This document shows positions 7,905 to 16,474 of a stretch of 38,053 nt of DNA, in pieces. Each line of letters opens with the position of its first letter. Within the stretch, counting starts at the first letter, position 1. The position numbers and the translations under genes were made by a program. Under the pieces are notes generated by a model. The model was given only the letters and a program-made list of their open reading frames with translations, searched no databases and was not told the DNA's origin. Source of the stretch: Mycolicibacterium peregrinum (GTDB lineage Bacteria > Actinomycetota > Actinomycetes > Mycobacteriales > Mycobacteriaceae); assembly GCF_001665625.1 (NCBI RefSeq), contig NZ_LZSY01000030.1, positions 1-38,053 of the forward strand. Direction: 5' to 3'.

Positions 7905-7915
7905 AAGCGAATGAC

Positions 7916-8236
7916 ATGACAGCCTTGATCCCTATGCGACACCTGATCATCTCCGCCTGCTGCGGCATTGCGATGGTGGCGGCGACTGCGGTCGCCGCCC
8001 TGCCCGCCCCGTCGGCCGTGCTGGCGGCCTGCCCGAACGGCGAGGACAACGACACCTATACCCAGAATTGTGTCCCCTATCTGGTGCCGAACTCACCGAG
8101 CGGCAACAACCTGTGCCCGCCCGGGGTGAGCGGCACGGAATGTGGTTCGTCAGGAATCCAGGCGATTCCTACTGCGCCGGTCGCTCCGACGGGCCCCAAG
8201 CAGGGGCTCGAAGACGTGAGCACGCCCGACTTCTGA
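7916..8236 (+). CDS. Small secreted Cys-containing protein
   Basis: 106 residues from ATG 7916, starting 11 nt after the P450 stop. A signal peptide (residues 1-36, hydrophobic segment HLIISACCGIAMVAATAVAA) probably ends at AVLA before ACPNG. The mature part is short with four cysteines (ACPNG, QNCVPYLV, NNLCPPG, TECGSS) and is rich in Pro/Gly/Asn, probably held by disulfides. It resembles small secreted mycobacterial proteins of unknown role. I recognise no enzyme motif. Confidence 0.7.
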   Translation: MTALIPMRHLIISACCGIAMVAATAVAALPAPSAVLAACPNGEDNDTYTQNCVPYLVPNSPSGNNLCPPGVSGTECGSSGIQAIPTAPVAPTGPKQGLEDVSTPDF

Positions 8237-8349
8237 CGGTCGGCACCAGCCTGGGCGGTGGGGACCAGTGGCAGGCCGATTACGTCGTGACACTCGATCC
8301 GGCGCCCCCAGGGTGGTGTCCCGTCTTACGGCAGCCTCAGGAGGTGCGC

Positions 8350-9591
8350 ATGGTCAGCGTCACTGCTCCGTTATGGGTGGGGCTACTGATCGGTGCTGCA
8401 TTCAGTGTGCCGGCATCGTTGTGGGGAATCGGTAACCCCGAGACGATTATCCGAACTGCCAGGCTGGTAGACCGGCTCCTCGTCGGCTGCTTTCTGTTTG
8501 TCACCGCGATAGGCGCTGTTTTGCTTTATGGCCTGTATGCACTGGGATTGTCGATGCACTTCTCACCACGACCCACATATCTGATCGGTGTCACCCTGGG
8601 CGGGATAATGTTCGGCGCAGGGGCGGCCGTGAGCGGCTACTTCCCGGGCACCGAGGTGATCGCCCTCGGGGAGGGTCGCCAAGACGTCCTGGCGGCGCTA
8701 CCCGGCGGACTCCTGGGCGCCGCGGCATGGACAGCGGTCTACCAGACCGATGCGGGTCACTGGCTGGTGCACACCGCCGATTTCGGTGATCTCGTGGCTA
8801 CCGGAAACATCGCGAGTATCCGCCCCATACCGATGCTCACCATCGCAATCGCCTACGCCGCGACCGCGTTGATGCTGCTGTACTACCTACCGCGGTACGT
8901 GGGAGGTAAGCACAGTTGTTTTCAGCACCTACGCAACAGCAACGCCCCAGTCGATGCGCGAGATCAGGCTTTTGCCGAAGACACCGCCGCATATTTGTCC
9001 GAAGGTGCGGCCGTGCCACCCCGTCCCGCCCTACTTTCCCGACTGGCGTCACAACGCGTGCCCCGCGCGACCTTCTTCGCGCGAGCCACCGCCGTGGCAG
9101 CCATGTTCGTGGCCGCGCTCGTGGTTCTGTCGCTGTTCCTTCGTCAGCCCTTCGGCATGTCGACCACCTACTCGTGGGTGGTGGGACACCTCTTCATGCC
9201 GGGCTTCGACTACAGCCGACTCGTCTTCGCCACGATCGGCTGGGAGCCACTGGTGGTTCTCGGCGTCATGCTTGGATCACTGTTCTCGGCACTGTTCATC
9301 ACAGGTCGCTTCAACGCGTTCCGCCCCGTCGTACCGCCCTCATGGCGTAATCGCTTCGGCCCCAGCCGCTCCAGGCGGGCAGTGGCATGCTTCGCGGCTT
9401 CTTTTTTTGTGATCTTCGGGGCCCGGATGGCCGGTGGATGCACCAGTGGGCACACCCTCAGCGGCGGCATCCAGTTGGCGGTCAGTGCGTGGCTTTTCAC
9501 TGCGGCCTTGCTCGGCGGGATGTTGCTCACCGCTCGGCTCGTCTACGGCCACTGCAGCTGGACGGTCGATCCGGTGAAACCCGAGGTCTAA
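8350..9591 (+). CDS. YeeE/YedE family (DUF395) sulfur-compound transporter
   Basis: 413 residues from ATG 8350, with AGGAGG (about 8339-8344) ahead of it. Around ten membrane helices are arranged as two YeeE-type halves. The C-terminal half has the family signature FGARMAGGCTSGHTLSGGIQ with the Cys used to pass thiosulfate in characterised YeeE. The N-terminal half keeps the matching loop as FGAGAAVSGYFPGTEVIALG but without a cysteine. The family imports thiosulfate or related sulfur (possibly selenium) species. Between the halves lies a soluble linker (about residues 185-245). It follows the small secreted protein at 113 nt. Confidence 0.82.
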   Translation: MVSVTAPLWVGLLIGAAFSVPASLWGIGNPETIIRTARLVDRLLVGCFLFVTAIGAVLLYGLYALGLSMHFSPRPTYLIGVTLGGIMFGAGAAVSGYFPGTEVIALGEGRQDVLAALPGGLLGAAAWTAVYQTDAGHWLVHTADFGDLVATGNIASIRPIPMLTIAIAYAATALMLLYYLPRYVGGKHSCFQHLRNSNAPVDARDQAFAEDTAAYLSEGAAVPPRPALLSRLASQRVPRATFFARATAVAAMFVAALVVLSLFLRQPFGMSTTYSWVVGHLFMPGFDYSRLVFATIGWEPLVVLGVMLGSLFSALFITGRFNAFRPVVPPSWRNRFGPSRSRRAVACFAASFFVIFGARMAGGCTSGHTLSGGIQLAVSAWLFTAALLGGMLLTARLVYGHCSWTVDPVKPEV

Positions 9592-9615
9592 CGGCCACCA
9601 GAGGGGCGCAAAACT

Positions 9616-9632
9616 TCCCCCGAATCGGGGGA
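9616..9632. repeat. GC-rich dyad upstream of the DyP operon
   Basis: TCCCCCG (9616-9622), loop AAT, CGGGGGA (9626-9632). It lies 24 nt after the YeeE gene and 35 nt before the next start codon. It could terminate the YeeE transcript or be an operator for the downstream operon; a CATAAT-like element follows near 9654. Its role is undecided. Confidence 0.5.
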
Positions 9633-9667
9633 CGACGGGCGGTCGCCACGCTCATAATCTCTTTGCC

Positions 9668-10237
9668 ATGGCGCACAACGGAAACAACGACTGGACCCAG
9701 CCCGCTGCTCTCGCCCTTCCCAAAGAGGGCTACTTCGAACTGACCCGCGGGCGGTACGGCCCGGTCTTCCCCCGCACTCCCGCGTGCTACGGCTTCAACA
9801 TCATCGCGAAGGTGAAGGACGGCCCCGAACACGAAGACGCCATCCGCGCCCACGGCAAGAGCATCGAGGCGGCCGTCGCCGCGCAGCCGGACGTGCTGGC
9901 CCCACTGAAGCTTCACTATCTGCGGTGGAATCTGTTCGATGTCGGGTCGGGTCTGCATTTCCAGTACATGGGCATCTTCGATACCGACTTCGACAAGTAC
10001 ACCGAGGACGCCGTCAAGCTGTTCAGCTCGACCGGCATCACCACTGCATTCACCCATCTGGAGGGCTTTCCGGCGGACTGGAAAACCAATCCGGAGGCCT
10101 TCATCATGTACGTCCGCGACCACCAGGTGCCCAGCTTCCTCGAGTACGGCGAGTACCCGTACGTCACCTCCGACGAGGTCAAGAAGGCGTTGCGACTCAA
10201 GGCCGCGTTCGCGGACATGTTGGATCAGATGCAGTGA
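9668..10237 (+). CDS. Unknown protein preceding a DyP-type peroxidase
   Basis: 189 residues from ATG 9668. No signal peptide or membrane helix. The central part reads like a ferredoxin-like (dimeric alpha/beta barrel) repeat: CYGFNIIAKVKDGPEHEDAI, the helix HGKSIEAAVAA, then LKLHYLRWNLFD, HFQYMGIFDTDFDKYTEDAV and the C-terminal MYVRDHQVPSFLEYGEYPYV. The gene is 2 nt from the peroxidase start, so the two are made together. I do not recognise a named family; a partner or substrate-handling subunit of the peroxidase is my inference. Confidence 0.75.
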   Translation: MAHNGNNDWTQPAALALPKEGYFELTRGRYGPVFPRTPACYGFNIIAKVKDGPEHEDAIRAHGKSIEAAVAAQPDVLAPLKLHYLRWNLFDVGSGLHFQYMGIFDTDFDKYTEDAVKLFSSTGITTAFTHLEGFPADWKTNPEAFIMYVRDHQVPSFLEYGEYPYVTSDEVKKALRLKAAFADMLDQMQ

Positions 10238-10239
10238 CC

Positions 10240-11595
10240 ATGGATGCAATGACCGACCTCGAATTCGACGACATCCAGCACATCATGCTGACCGGGACAC
10301 CGCATTTGACCGGCCGGTATGAGTTCCTGTCCTTCGACACCCCCGAGGCGGGGCGGGCCTGGCTGTCCGAGATGGTGCCGCTCGTGCAGTCGGCCACCGA
10401 CGTCCGCGAGACGGTCAACGTCTTCAAACGTTGGGTCAACCTGGCCTTCACCTGGAATGGGTTGCGCGCGTTGGGTCTGGACGAGGAGTCGCTGGCATCG
10501 TTCCCGGGCGAGTTCCGCGAAGGGATGGCGTCGCGGGCCGACATCCTCGGGGACACCGGTGCCGCCGCACCTGAACACTGGCTGGGCGGGCTCGCCGGCG
10601 ACGATCTGCATGCCATCGTCATCCTGTTCGCCCGGGACGCGGCGGAACGCGTGCGGTGCGTGGGCGAACACGACGCCCTGCTGGCCCGCTGCCCCGGAGT
10701 GCGGTCACTGTCGCATCTGGATCTGGCCGCCACCGCTCCGTTCGAGTACGACCACGATCACTTCGGGTACCGCGATCCGGTGTCGCAGCCGCAGATGAAG
10801 GGTTCGGGCGAGGAGTTGATACCCGGTGCAGGTGGGTATCTGGCACCCGGCGAGTTCCTCCTCGGCTATCAGGATGAGGAGGGGTTGGTCGCGAACCAGC
10901 CCACACCCGAAGTGCTTTCACGCAACGGCAGCTACCTGGCGTACCGCCGCCTGGAGGAACACGTCGGGATCTTCCGGGACTACCTGACGCAGAACGCCGA
11001 GGACGCCGACGGCGCGGAGTTGCTGGCCGCGAAGTTCATGGGGCGGTGGCGCAGCGGCGCGCCGCTGGTCCTGGCACCTGAGCACGACGACCCGGAACTC
11101 GGTGCGGATCCGATGCGCAACAACGACTTCGACTACGCCGAGATGGATCCACACGGCTACGCCTGCCCGCTCGGCTCCCACGCCCGCCGGCTCAACCCAC
11201 GCGATACCGAGCCGAATCCCAATCGGCGAAGGCTGATCCGGCGCAGCGGCACCTACGGACCGGCACTACCCGAAGGTGTTGCCGACGACGGAGTCGAACG
11301 CGGGGTCGGGATGTTCCTGATCTGCGCCAGCCTGGTGCGCCAGTTCGAGTTCGCCCAGAACGTCTGGATCAACGACGCGGCATTCAAAGATCTCGGCAAC
11401 GAACACGACCCCATCTGCGGCGTCCAGGACGGCACGCTGGACTTCACGATTCCGAAGCGTCCGATCCGGAAGGTGCACAAGGGGTTACCCGCGTTCACCA
11501 CGCTGCGCGGCGGGGCCTACTTCTTCCTGCCCGGCCTGAACGCGCTGCGTTACCTCACAAACCTTGAGACCCCAAGAATGAAGGAGTCAGCATGA
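10240..11595 (+). CDS. DyP-type heme peroxidase
   Basis: 451 residues from ATG 10240 (ATG 10249 also possible). It has the DyP pattern of long variants: an acidic-loop motif HFGYRDPVSQPQM, the proximal heme region ACPLGSHARRLNPRD with the His ligand, RRLIRRSGTYGPA with the distal-side Arg, and the late LRGGAYFFLPGL. The usual GxxDG motif is GYRDP here; the catalytic Asp is present but the second Gly is Pro. DyPs oxidise dyes, lignin-like phenols or Mn(II) using peroxide. There is no Tat signal and no encapsulin-targeting tail that I can see, so a cytosolic role is likely. Its stop overlaps the next start (ATGA). Confidence 0.88.
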   Translation: MDAMTDLEFDDIQHIMLTGTPHLTGRYEFLSFDTPEAGRAWLSEMVPLVQSATDVRETVNVFKRWVNLAFTWNGLRALGLDEESLASFPGEFREGMASRADILGDTGAAAPEHWLGGLAGDDLHAIVILFARDAAERVRCVGEHDALLARCPGVRSLSHLDLAATAPFEYDHDHFGYRDPVSQPQMKGSGEELIPGAGGYLAPGEFLLGYQDEEGLVANQPTPEVLSRNGSYLAYRRLEEHVGIFRDYLTQNAEDADGAELLAAKFMGRWRSGAPLVLAPEHDDPELGADPMRNNDFDYAEMDPHGYACPLGSHARRLNPRDTEPNPNRRRLIRRSGTYGPALPEGVADDGVERGVGMFLICASLVRQFEFAQNVWINDAAFKDLGNEHDPICGVQDGTLDFTIPKRPIRKVHKGLPAFTTLRGGAYFFLPGLNALRYLTNLETPRMKESA

Positions 11596-12599
11596 CCACC
11601 CCCGCCCGCACCTATAACCAGGCGCACATCACCCGCCCGCACAACGGCAAACGGCGGGTGTCGATCTACTGGTCGTGGAGCTACCCGTGGGAGGCGCAGC
11701 GCGATTCGGCACTGCTGTACAACCGGTTCTCCACCATGACCGAGGTTCGTTTGGCGACCTGGCCCGCCTACGCCGGACCCGAGTACGACCCCCGCGACTT
11801 CCTGCAGGGCATCGACGGAACGCTGGAACTGTTCCACCGGTCGTCCCTGAATTTCCAGGAAGTGGCCGGTGAGGCGACCGGACATCCGGTGGCGGTGTTC
11901 CAGCGGGTCGACCAGGCCGGGTACCGGTTGCCCATCGATGAACGCATCCTCGACGACACCGACACCCTGATGATCTTCGGCCTCGACCACCTGCTCGGCG
12001 AGGAGGATGCCTTGCCAGAGGAGATCGCGGCGATACAGCAGTGGTTGCGTCAGGAAGGCAAGTGCCTGATGCTCGCGCCGCACCACGACGTCGGGTTCAC
12101 CGACGACAAAGAGCAGCAACAGATGGAGTATCTGCACCACGGTGACCCGCTGACGCCGCGCGTCCAGCGGTTCAGCGGCTACGCCCGGTCGCTGCTGACC
12201 GGGCTGAACATCCCGGTGCACAACACCTGGGGCCTGCGTCCCGCCACGGTCGAGGGCACCAAACAGATTGTGCCGCTTACCGGTTTCCGCGATCTGGATT
12301 CGGCCGGCTTGCTGCGCGACGTCACGACGCTGGCCTTGCATCCCCACTTGCCGCACTATGAGCTGACCGCTCCCGAGGGGCCGGACCTCCGAGTGCTCGG
12401 CCGGCAGTTGATCGACCAGACCCGGCCCCACCCGTTCACCTTGGCGGGCAACACGGAGTTCAACGCATTGATCCACATGCCGCCGTCCGGTGACCGCGCC
12501 GGCGACATCGTGCTGGTCGACTCAACCCATTTCACCACCCTGTTCGGCGCGAGTGACAGCCTGAAGTCCTTCTGGCGCAACCTCGTGACGATGGCCTGA
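11592..12599 (+). CDS. Unknown protein in the DyP operon, possible class-I amidotransferase-like fold
   Basis: 335 residues, coupled to the peroxidase by an ATGA overlap. An N-terminal segment RRVSIYWSWSYPWEAQRDSA and a middle segment DTDTLMIFGLDHLLG followed by IAAIQQWLRQEGKCLMLAPHHDVG resemble the Rossmann-like core of glutamine-amidotransferase/ThuA-type folds, where a strand ends in a loop over a helix. I see no convincing catalytic Cys-His-Glu triad. There is no signal peptide. The assignment is only a fold guess; function unknown. Confidence 0.72.
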   Translation: MTTPARTYNQAHITRPHNGKRRVSIYWSWSYPWEAQRDSALLYNRFSTMTEVRLATWPAYAGPEYDPRDFLQGIDGTLELFHRSSLNFQEVAGEATGHPVAVFQRVDQAGYRLPIDERILDDTDTLMIFGLDHLLGEEDALPEEIAAIQQWLRQEGKCLMLAPHHDVGFTDDKEQQQMEYLHHGDPLTPRVQRFSGYARSLLTGLNIPVHNTWGLRPATVEGTKQIVPLTGFRDLDSAGLLRDVTTLALHPHLPHYELTAPEGPDLRVLGRQLIDQTRPHPFTLAGNTEFNALIHMPPSGDRAGDIVLVDSTHFTTLFGASDSLKSFWRNLVTMA

Positions 12600-12604
12600 C
12601 CGCA

Positions 12605-13441
12605 GTGAAGGTGACAGATCTGCTGTTGCAGGGCTCGAATATCGCTGTCGTCTTCTTCGTCGTGTCGAGCACCCTGGCCGTCGGTCTGAGCCTGACCGTC
12701 AGTCAGATCCTCGCGCCGCTCAAGAACATTCGCCTGGTTGCGCTGTCGCTGGCGGCGAACTTCGTGCTGGCGCCGCTGGCCGCGTTCGGGCTGTGGCGGG
12801 TGTTTGATCTGGACGAGCCGCTCGGGATCGGGTTGCTGTTGTGCGGGCTCGCGGCGGGCGCACCGTTCCTGATCAAGCTCGCCGAGTTCGCGAAGGCCGA
12901 CATGGCCTTCGCGGTGGGCTTGATGGTGCTGTTGATGGTCATCACCGTGGGGTTCGTGCCACTGGTCCTGCCGATCTTCGTCGCAGGCACCGCGGTCAAC
13001 CCTGCCCAGATCGCGGCGTCGCTTGTGGTGCTGATGCTCATCCCGCTGGCCGCGGGCCTACTGCTGCGGGCTCGCGGTCCGGGGGCGGCCGCCCGCCTCC
13101 GGTCCGTGGTCGGCAAGGTGTCCACCATCAGCATGGTTCTGGTGATCGTGCTCACCATCGCCGCCCATTTCAACAGCGTGCTATCGGTTTTCGGCACCTT
13201 CGGCATCTTGGCCGCCGTCGTGTACACGGTGATCTGCGCCGGTATCGGTTGGCTGCTGGGCGGCCGCGGGGCGCGGGATGTCCTGGCGCTGGGTACCGCT
13301 CAGCGCAACGCCGCCGCGGCGTTCGTGGTGGCCGGGCAGAACTTCGACGATCCGAAGGTGGTCGTGATGATCACCGTGGTGTTGATCGTGGAGTTCCTGA
13401 TGCTGTTGCCGTTCTCGCGGCGGCTCGCACGGTCTCGCTGA
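12605..13441 (+). CDS. BASS-family (bile acid:Na+ symporter-like) transporter
   Basis: 278 residues from GTG 12605, 5 nt after the previous stop. About nine to ten hydrophobic helices. BASS features include LVALSLAANFVLAPLAAFGL, LLLCGLAAGAPFLIKLAEFA and the C-terminal ALGTAQRNAAAAFVVAGQNF, which corresponds to the TxxQNxxLA-type crossover region. BASS proteins carry organic anions with sodium. As the last gene of the DyP operon it may import or export the substrate or product. Its 3' end runs 71 bp into the opposing regulator gene. Confidence 0.82.
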   Translation: MKVTDLLLQGSNIAVVFFVVSSTLAVGLSLTVSQILAPLKNIRLVALSLAANFVLAPLAAFGLWRVFDLDEPLGIGLLLCGLAAGAPFLIKLAEFAKADMAFAVGLMVLLMVITVGFVPLVLPIFVAGTAVNPAQIAASLVVLMLIPLAAGLLLRARGPGAAARLRSVVGKVSTISMVLVIVLTIAAHFNSVLSVFGTFGILAAVVYTVICAGIGWLLGGRGARDVLALGTAQRNAAAAFVVAGQNFDDPKVVVMITVVLIVEFLMLLPFSRRLARSR

Positions 13442-15635
13442 GCAACCCGAGCCGGTCGGCCTCGGTCACCGCGGCAGCGCGGGACGAGACGCCGAGCTTG
13501 CGGTAGATCGACTTCGCCTGGCTCTTCAGGGTTTCACGGCCCAGGGACAGCTCACCTGCGATGCGCTGCAGCGACAGATGGGTGGCGAGGTACGGCAGCA
13601 GCCTGAGCTCGGCCGTCGTCAGCGCCGGCCGAGCACCACGGGCCGCCCGGGTCGCCGACAAGGCCTGGATGCGGTCCAGCCATTGCCCGATGCCGACGGC
13701 CTCGGGTTCACGCCGGTACGCGCGTTGCGCCTCGCCCAGGTGCCGGTCGCACAGCTCGGTGTCGTCGACCTCGACGGCCGCACCGGCGACCAACGCATGG
13801 GCCGTCAGGGCGGTGCGGGCGGACAGATCGCCCAGCCGGTCGAGGAGCCGCTCGGTCGCGCGGACGGCCGATCGTGCTCCGGCCGCGTCACCGCGCCGGG
13901 CGCGCACCAATGAGTCGACCGCGTAGACCACCACCATCGGCACCATGTCGGACAAGTCGCGTGAGTCGACGATCATGCGCGCGGCGTTGGTGTGGGAAAC
14001 TGCGGCCGACAGGTCTCCGTCACCGAGGTCCAATGCGGCGAGATGCGCCAGCACGGCGGCCTGGAATCCGGGGAGATCTTCGATTACCGGCAGTGCCGAT
14101 TCCAGTGTGGCCCGCGCCTCCCCGGGGTCACCGAGCATGGACAGCGCGGCACCCTTCATCGTGGTGGCCGCGCCCCACCACGGGTTGACCAGGTGATCAC
14201 CTGCGCCGCAGACTGTTTCGGCATGGCGAATCACCTCGCCTACTCCACCGACTCCGAGCAGCGAGCCGATCAGCGCGGCAGCCACCTCGACCGACGGTGT
14301 GCCGTCGGCGAGCGGCCCACCGGAGTCGGCCGCCGCGGCGGTCAACAGGGACCGCTGGATCAACTCGGCGTCCCCGGTCATCACGCCGAGCCAGGCCCGC
14401 GCGATCGCAGCGTCCGGGTAGTCGGTGAAGGTCCGCTCGTCGATCAGGCTGAGCCGGCGGGCCAGAACACCGACCCTGCCGTCGAAACCCAACCGCACCG
14501 CGTCGATCCCCACCAGTGCTGCGGCCTTGGCGCGGTCGCCGGCGGCCAGGGCCTGCGCCAGCGCTCCGTCGACGTCACCGGCCTGAGCCAGCCGATCGGA
14601 CGCGCGCGCCGCCAACTCCCGGAACCGGTCCGGATCCCGGTCACGTAGGCGCGCGCGTAACAGGTCACCGAAAAGCTGGTGATAGCGGTACCAGATGCCT
14701 TGGGAGTCAAGGGGAACCAGAAACAGGTTGCCCGATCCGGTAATTGCCTCAAGCATCGCAGCGGAATCGCTTCGGCCCAGCAGCGCGTCGAGCTCGCCGG
14801 CGCAAAAGCGGTCCAGGATGGCCGATTCCGTCAGAAACGTGACGGTGTCGGGTTCGAGGTGGCTGAGCACTTCCTCCACCAGATAGTCGGCCATCAGCCG
14901 GTGCCGGCCGGTCACCGCCTCGGCGGGGGCGCCATCGCGCAGCGCCAGGGCCGCCATCACCACCCCGGCCGCCCAGCCTTCACATTTGTCGAGAACGCGT
15001 GCGATCGTGGCCTCGTCCATCCCGGCACCGAGGGCCGCGAAAGCAGCGGCGCCTTCGGATCCGGACAGCTTCAGCTCCGGAATTCCGATGTCGACGACGT
15101 AGCCCTGCAGCCGGCGGCGGGCCAGATCGAGTGCCGGAGCCTGCCGACCGACCAGCACCAACGTCGTCGAACTCGGGGCAAGGTCCACCACGGCGCGCAG
15201 GGTGTCGACCGCGGCGCTCGCCGACAACTCGTGGACGTCGTCGAGCACCAGAACGACGGGCCCCGCGGTTTCGAGTGCCTGGACGAATGCCGACGCCAAT
15301 TGGGTCTCGGCCCGTCCTGCGCCCTGCAGGTACTGCAGCACCGCCGGATCGATCGGCTTGACCTGGTTCAGCGCTGTGGCGAGATGCAACAGCAGATGCG
15401 CGGGGTCGTTGTCGAGATTGTCGAGCCGCGCCCATGCGAACGGGCGTTCGTCGGCGTCGTCCCACTGCCCCACCGCAGTGGTCTTGCCGTATCCCGCCGG
15501 TGCGGTGACAACCACCAGGCCGGTGCGGTCCTGCAGCAAGCGGGTGATTTCTGGACGGGGAACACCGGCACGGGCGGTGGCAGGCCGTCCGACGGTCGCC
15601 ACCGGAATGTGCGCCGGCCAGGATCCTGCTCCCAC
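13371..15635 (-). CDS. MalT/LuxR-type ATP-binding transcriptional regulator
   Basis: 754 residues from GTG 15635. N-terminal STAND-type ATPase with Walker A TAPAGYGKTT (Lys51) and Walker B GPVVLVLDDVHEL, a long alpha-helical TPR-like middle (about 330-660), and a C-terminal LuxR helix-turn-helix: LTTAELRLLPYLATHLSLQR and then SLGRETLKSQAKSIYRKLGV. This is the MalT architecture, where a ligand and ATP drive assembly and activation of sigma-70 promoters. It faces the DyP-BASS operon and overlaps the transporter gene by 71 bp. Regulation of that operon is an inference from position. Confidence 0.88.
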   Translation of the reverse strand: MGAGSWPAHIPVATVGRPATARAGVPRPEITRLLQDRTGLVVVTAPAGYGKTTAVGQWDDADERPFAWARLDNLDNDPAHLLLHLATALNQVKPIDPAVLQYLQGAGRAETQLASAFVQALETAGPVVLVLDDVHELSASAAVDTLRAVVDLAPSSTTLVLVGRQAPALDLARRRLQGYVVDIGIPELKLSGSEGAAAFAALGAGMDEATIARVLDKCEGWAAGVVMAALALRDGAPAEAVTGRHRLMADYLVEEVLSHLEPDTVTFLTESAILDRFCAGELDALLGRSDSAAMLEAITGSGNLFLVPLDSQGIWYRYHQLFGDLLRARLRDRDPDRFRELAARASDRLAQAGDVDGALAQALAAGDRAKAAALVGIDAVRLGFDGRVGVLARRLSLIDERTFTDYPDAAIARAWLGVMTGDAELIQRSLLTAAAADSGGPLADGTPSVEVAAALIGSLLGVGGVGEVIRHAETVCGAGDHLVNPWWGAATTMKGAALSMLGDPGEARATLESALPVIEDLPGFQAAVLAHLAALDLGDGDLSAAVSHTNAARMIVDSRDLSDMVPMVVVYAVDSLVRARRGDAAGARSAVRATERLLDRLGDLSARTALTAHALVAGAAVEVDDTELCDRHLGEAQRAYRREPEAVGIGQWLDRIQALSATRAARGARPALTTAELRLLPYLATHLSLQRIAGELSLGRETLKSQAKSIYRKLGVSSRAAAVTEADRLGLLSETVRAAARTATASGTPRSTPR

Positions 15636-15697
15636 CTGGGCATACTAGGTCAGTGGCGCCGGAGCGCGCCTGTCTGCACGGCAGGTCCGGCGCGGAT

Positions 15698-15716
15698 CCG
15701 TCAAAGATTTTGACGG
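15698..15716 (-). terminator. Hairpin downstream of the YczE-like gene
   Basis: CCGTCAAA (15698-15705), loop GAT, TTTGACGG (15709-15716): perfect 8-bp arms, 22 nt beyond the stop of the minus-strand membrane gene and ahead of the MalT-type gene. It separates these two same-strand genes, so they probably have separate transcripts. Confidence 0.6.
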
Positions 15717-15738
15717 GGCAGGACAAACGCGGTCGCCG

Positions 15739-16401
15739 TCAGAAATGCCAGCGGGTGGTCTTCACGCGCTGCTGGAATGCCTCGAGCGCTGCCAGGTCCT
15801 TCTTCATCAGCGGCTTGTTGACCTTCTCGGTGAAGAAGTCGATCAGCGGACCCGCGAAGAACGCGGTCATCACGGTCCCGATGCCAACCTGGCCGTGGAA
15901 CGCCAAGGCCAATCCGACGAACGCGAGGTCCTGGGCCACCCGCACCACCCGGTACGGCAGTCGGGTGTGGTCGACGATGATCGGGGCGATCGCGTCGTAC
16001 GGGGCGTTGCCCAGCGCCGCGGTCATGTACATCGATGCACCGGCGGCGAACAGCGTGATGCCGACGAGGAACATCCCGGTCTGCAGCACGCGTCCGGGAT
16101 CGGCGGGAACCAGTGGGCTCAACAGGGCCGAGAACCACTGAATGAAGTACCCGGTCATGACCATGTTGATGATCGAGCCGATCCCGATGTACATGCGGCC
16201 GAAGAAGAAGACCGGGATCAGCAGCACGGCGTTGCTCATGAGCTGGTACGTGCCGAGGTCGAGACCGATCGTGTTGCTGATGCCGATGTTGGCCGCGGTG
16301 TAGGGATCCACACCGACCTGGGCGACGCGCAACACGGCCGACCCGAAACCCAGGACCGCAACACCTACGAGTGCCCAGAACGACCGTCGCCAGTAGTGCA
16401 T
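15739..16401 (-). CDS. YczE/YyaS-type integral membrane protein
   Basis: 220 residues from ATG 16401 (GTG 16416 would add five). Five or six helices with the family look: WALVGVAVLGFGSAVLRVAQ, VGVDPYTAANIGISNTIGLD, LIPVFFFGRMYIGIGSIIN, GASMYMTAALGNAPYDAIAP and GQVGIGTVMTAFFAGPLIDF. The repeated GxxPxD and GxGT turns are typical of YczE/YitT-like proteins of unknown transport role. The C-terminal tail is cytoplasmic and basic. It lies downstream of a secreted-protein gene on the same strand. Confidence 0.8.
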   Translation of the reverse strand: MHYWRRSFWALVGVAVLGFGSAVLRVAQVGVDPYTAANIGISNTIGLDLGTYQLMSNAVLLIPVFFFGRMYIGIGSIINMVMTGYFIQWFSALLSPLVPADPGRVLQTGMFLVGITLFAAGASMYMTAALGNAPYDAIAPIIVDHTRLPYRVVRVAQDLAFVGLALAFHGQVGIGTVMTAFFAGPLIDFFTEKVNKPLMKKDLAALEAFQQRVKTTRWHF

Positions 16402-16474
16402 TTTCTGACCACCCACAATCCACGACTATCGCAGAGCGAGGTGGTCATTCACGGTCGACGCGTCGGAGTCCGTT

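Noticed and set aside
12605..13441. Calling the BASS transporter an arsenite (Acr3) pump
   Set aside because: It belongs to the same superfamily but lacks the LARCIAMV Cys motif present in the true Acr3 at 4518-5579, and it sits in the DyP operon.
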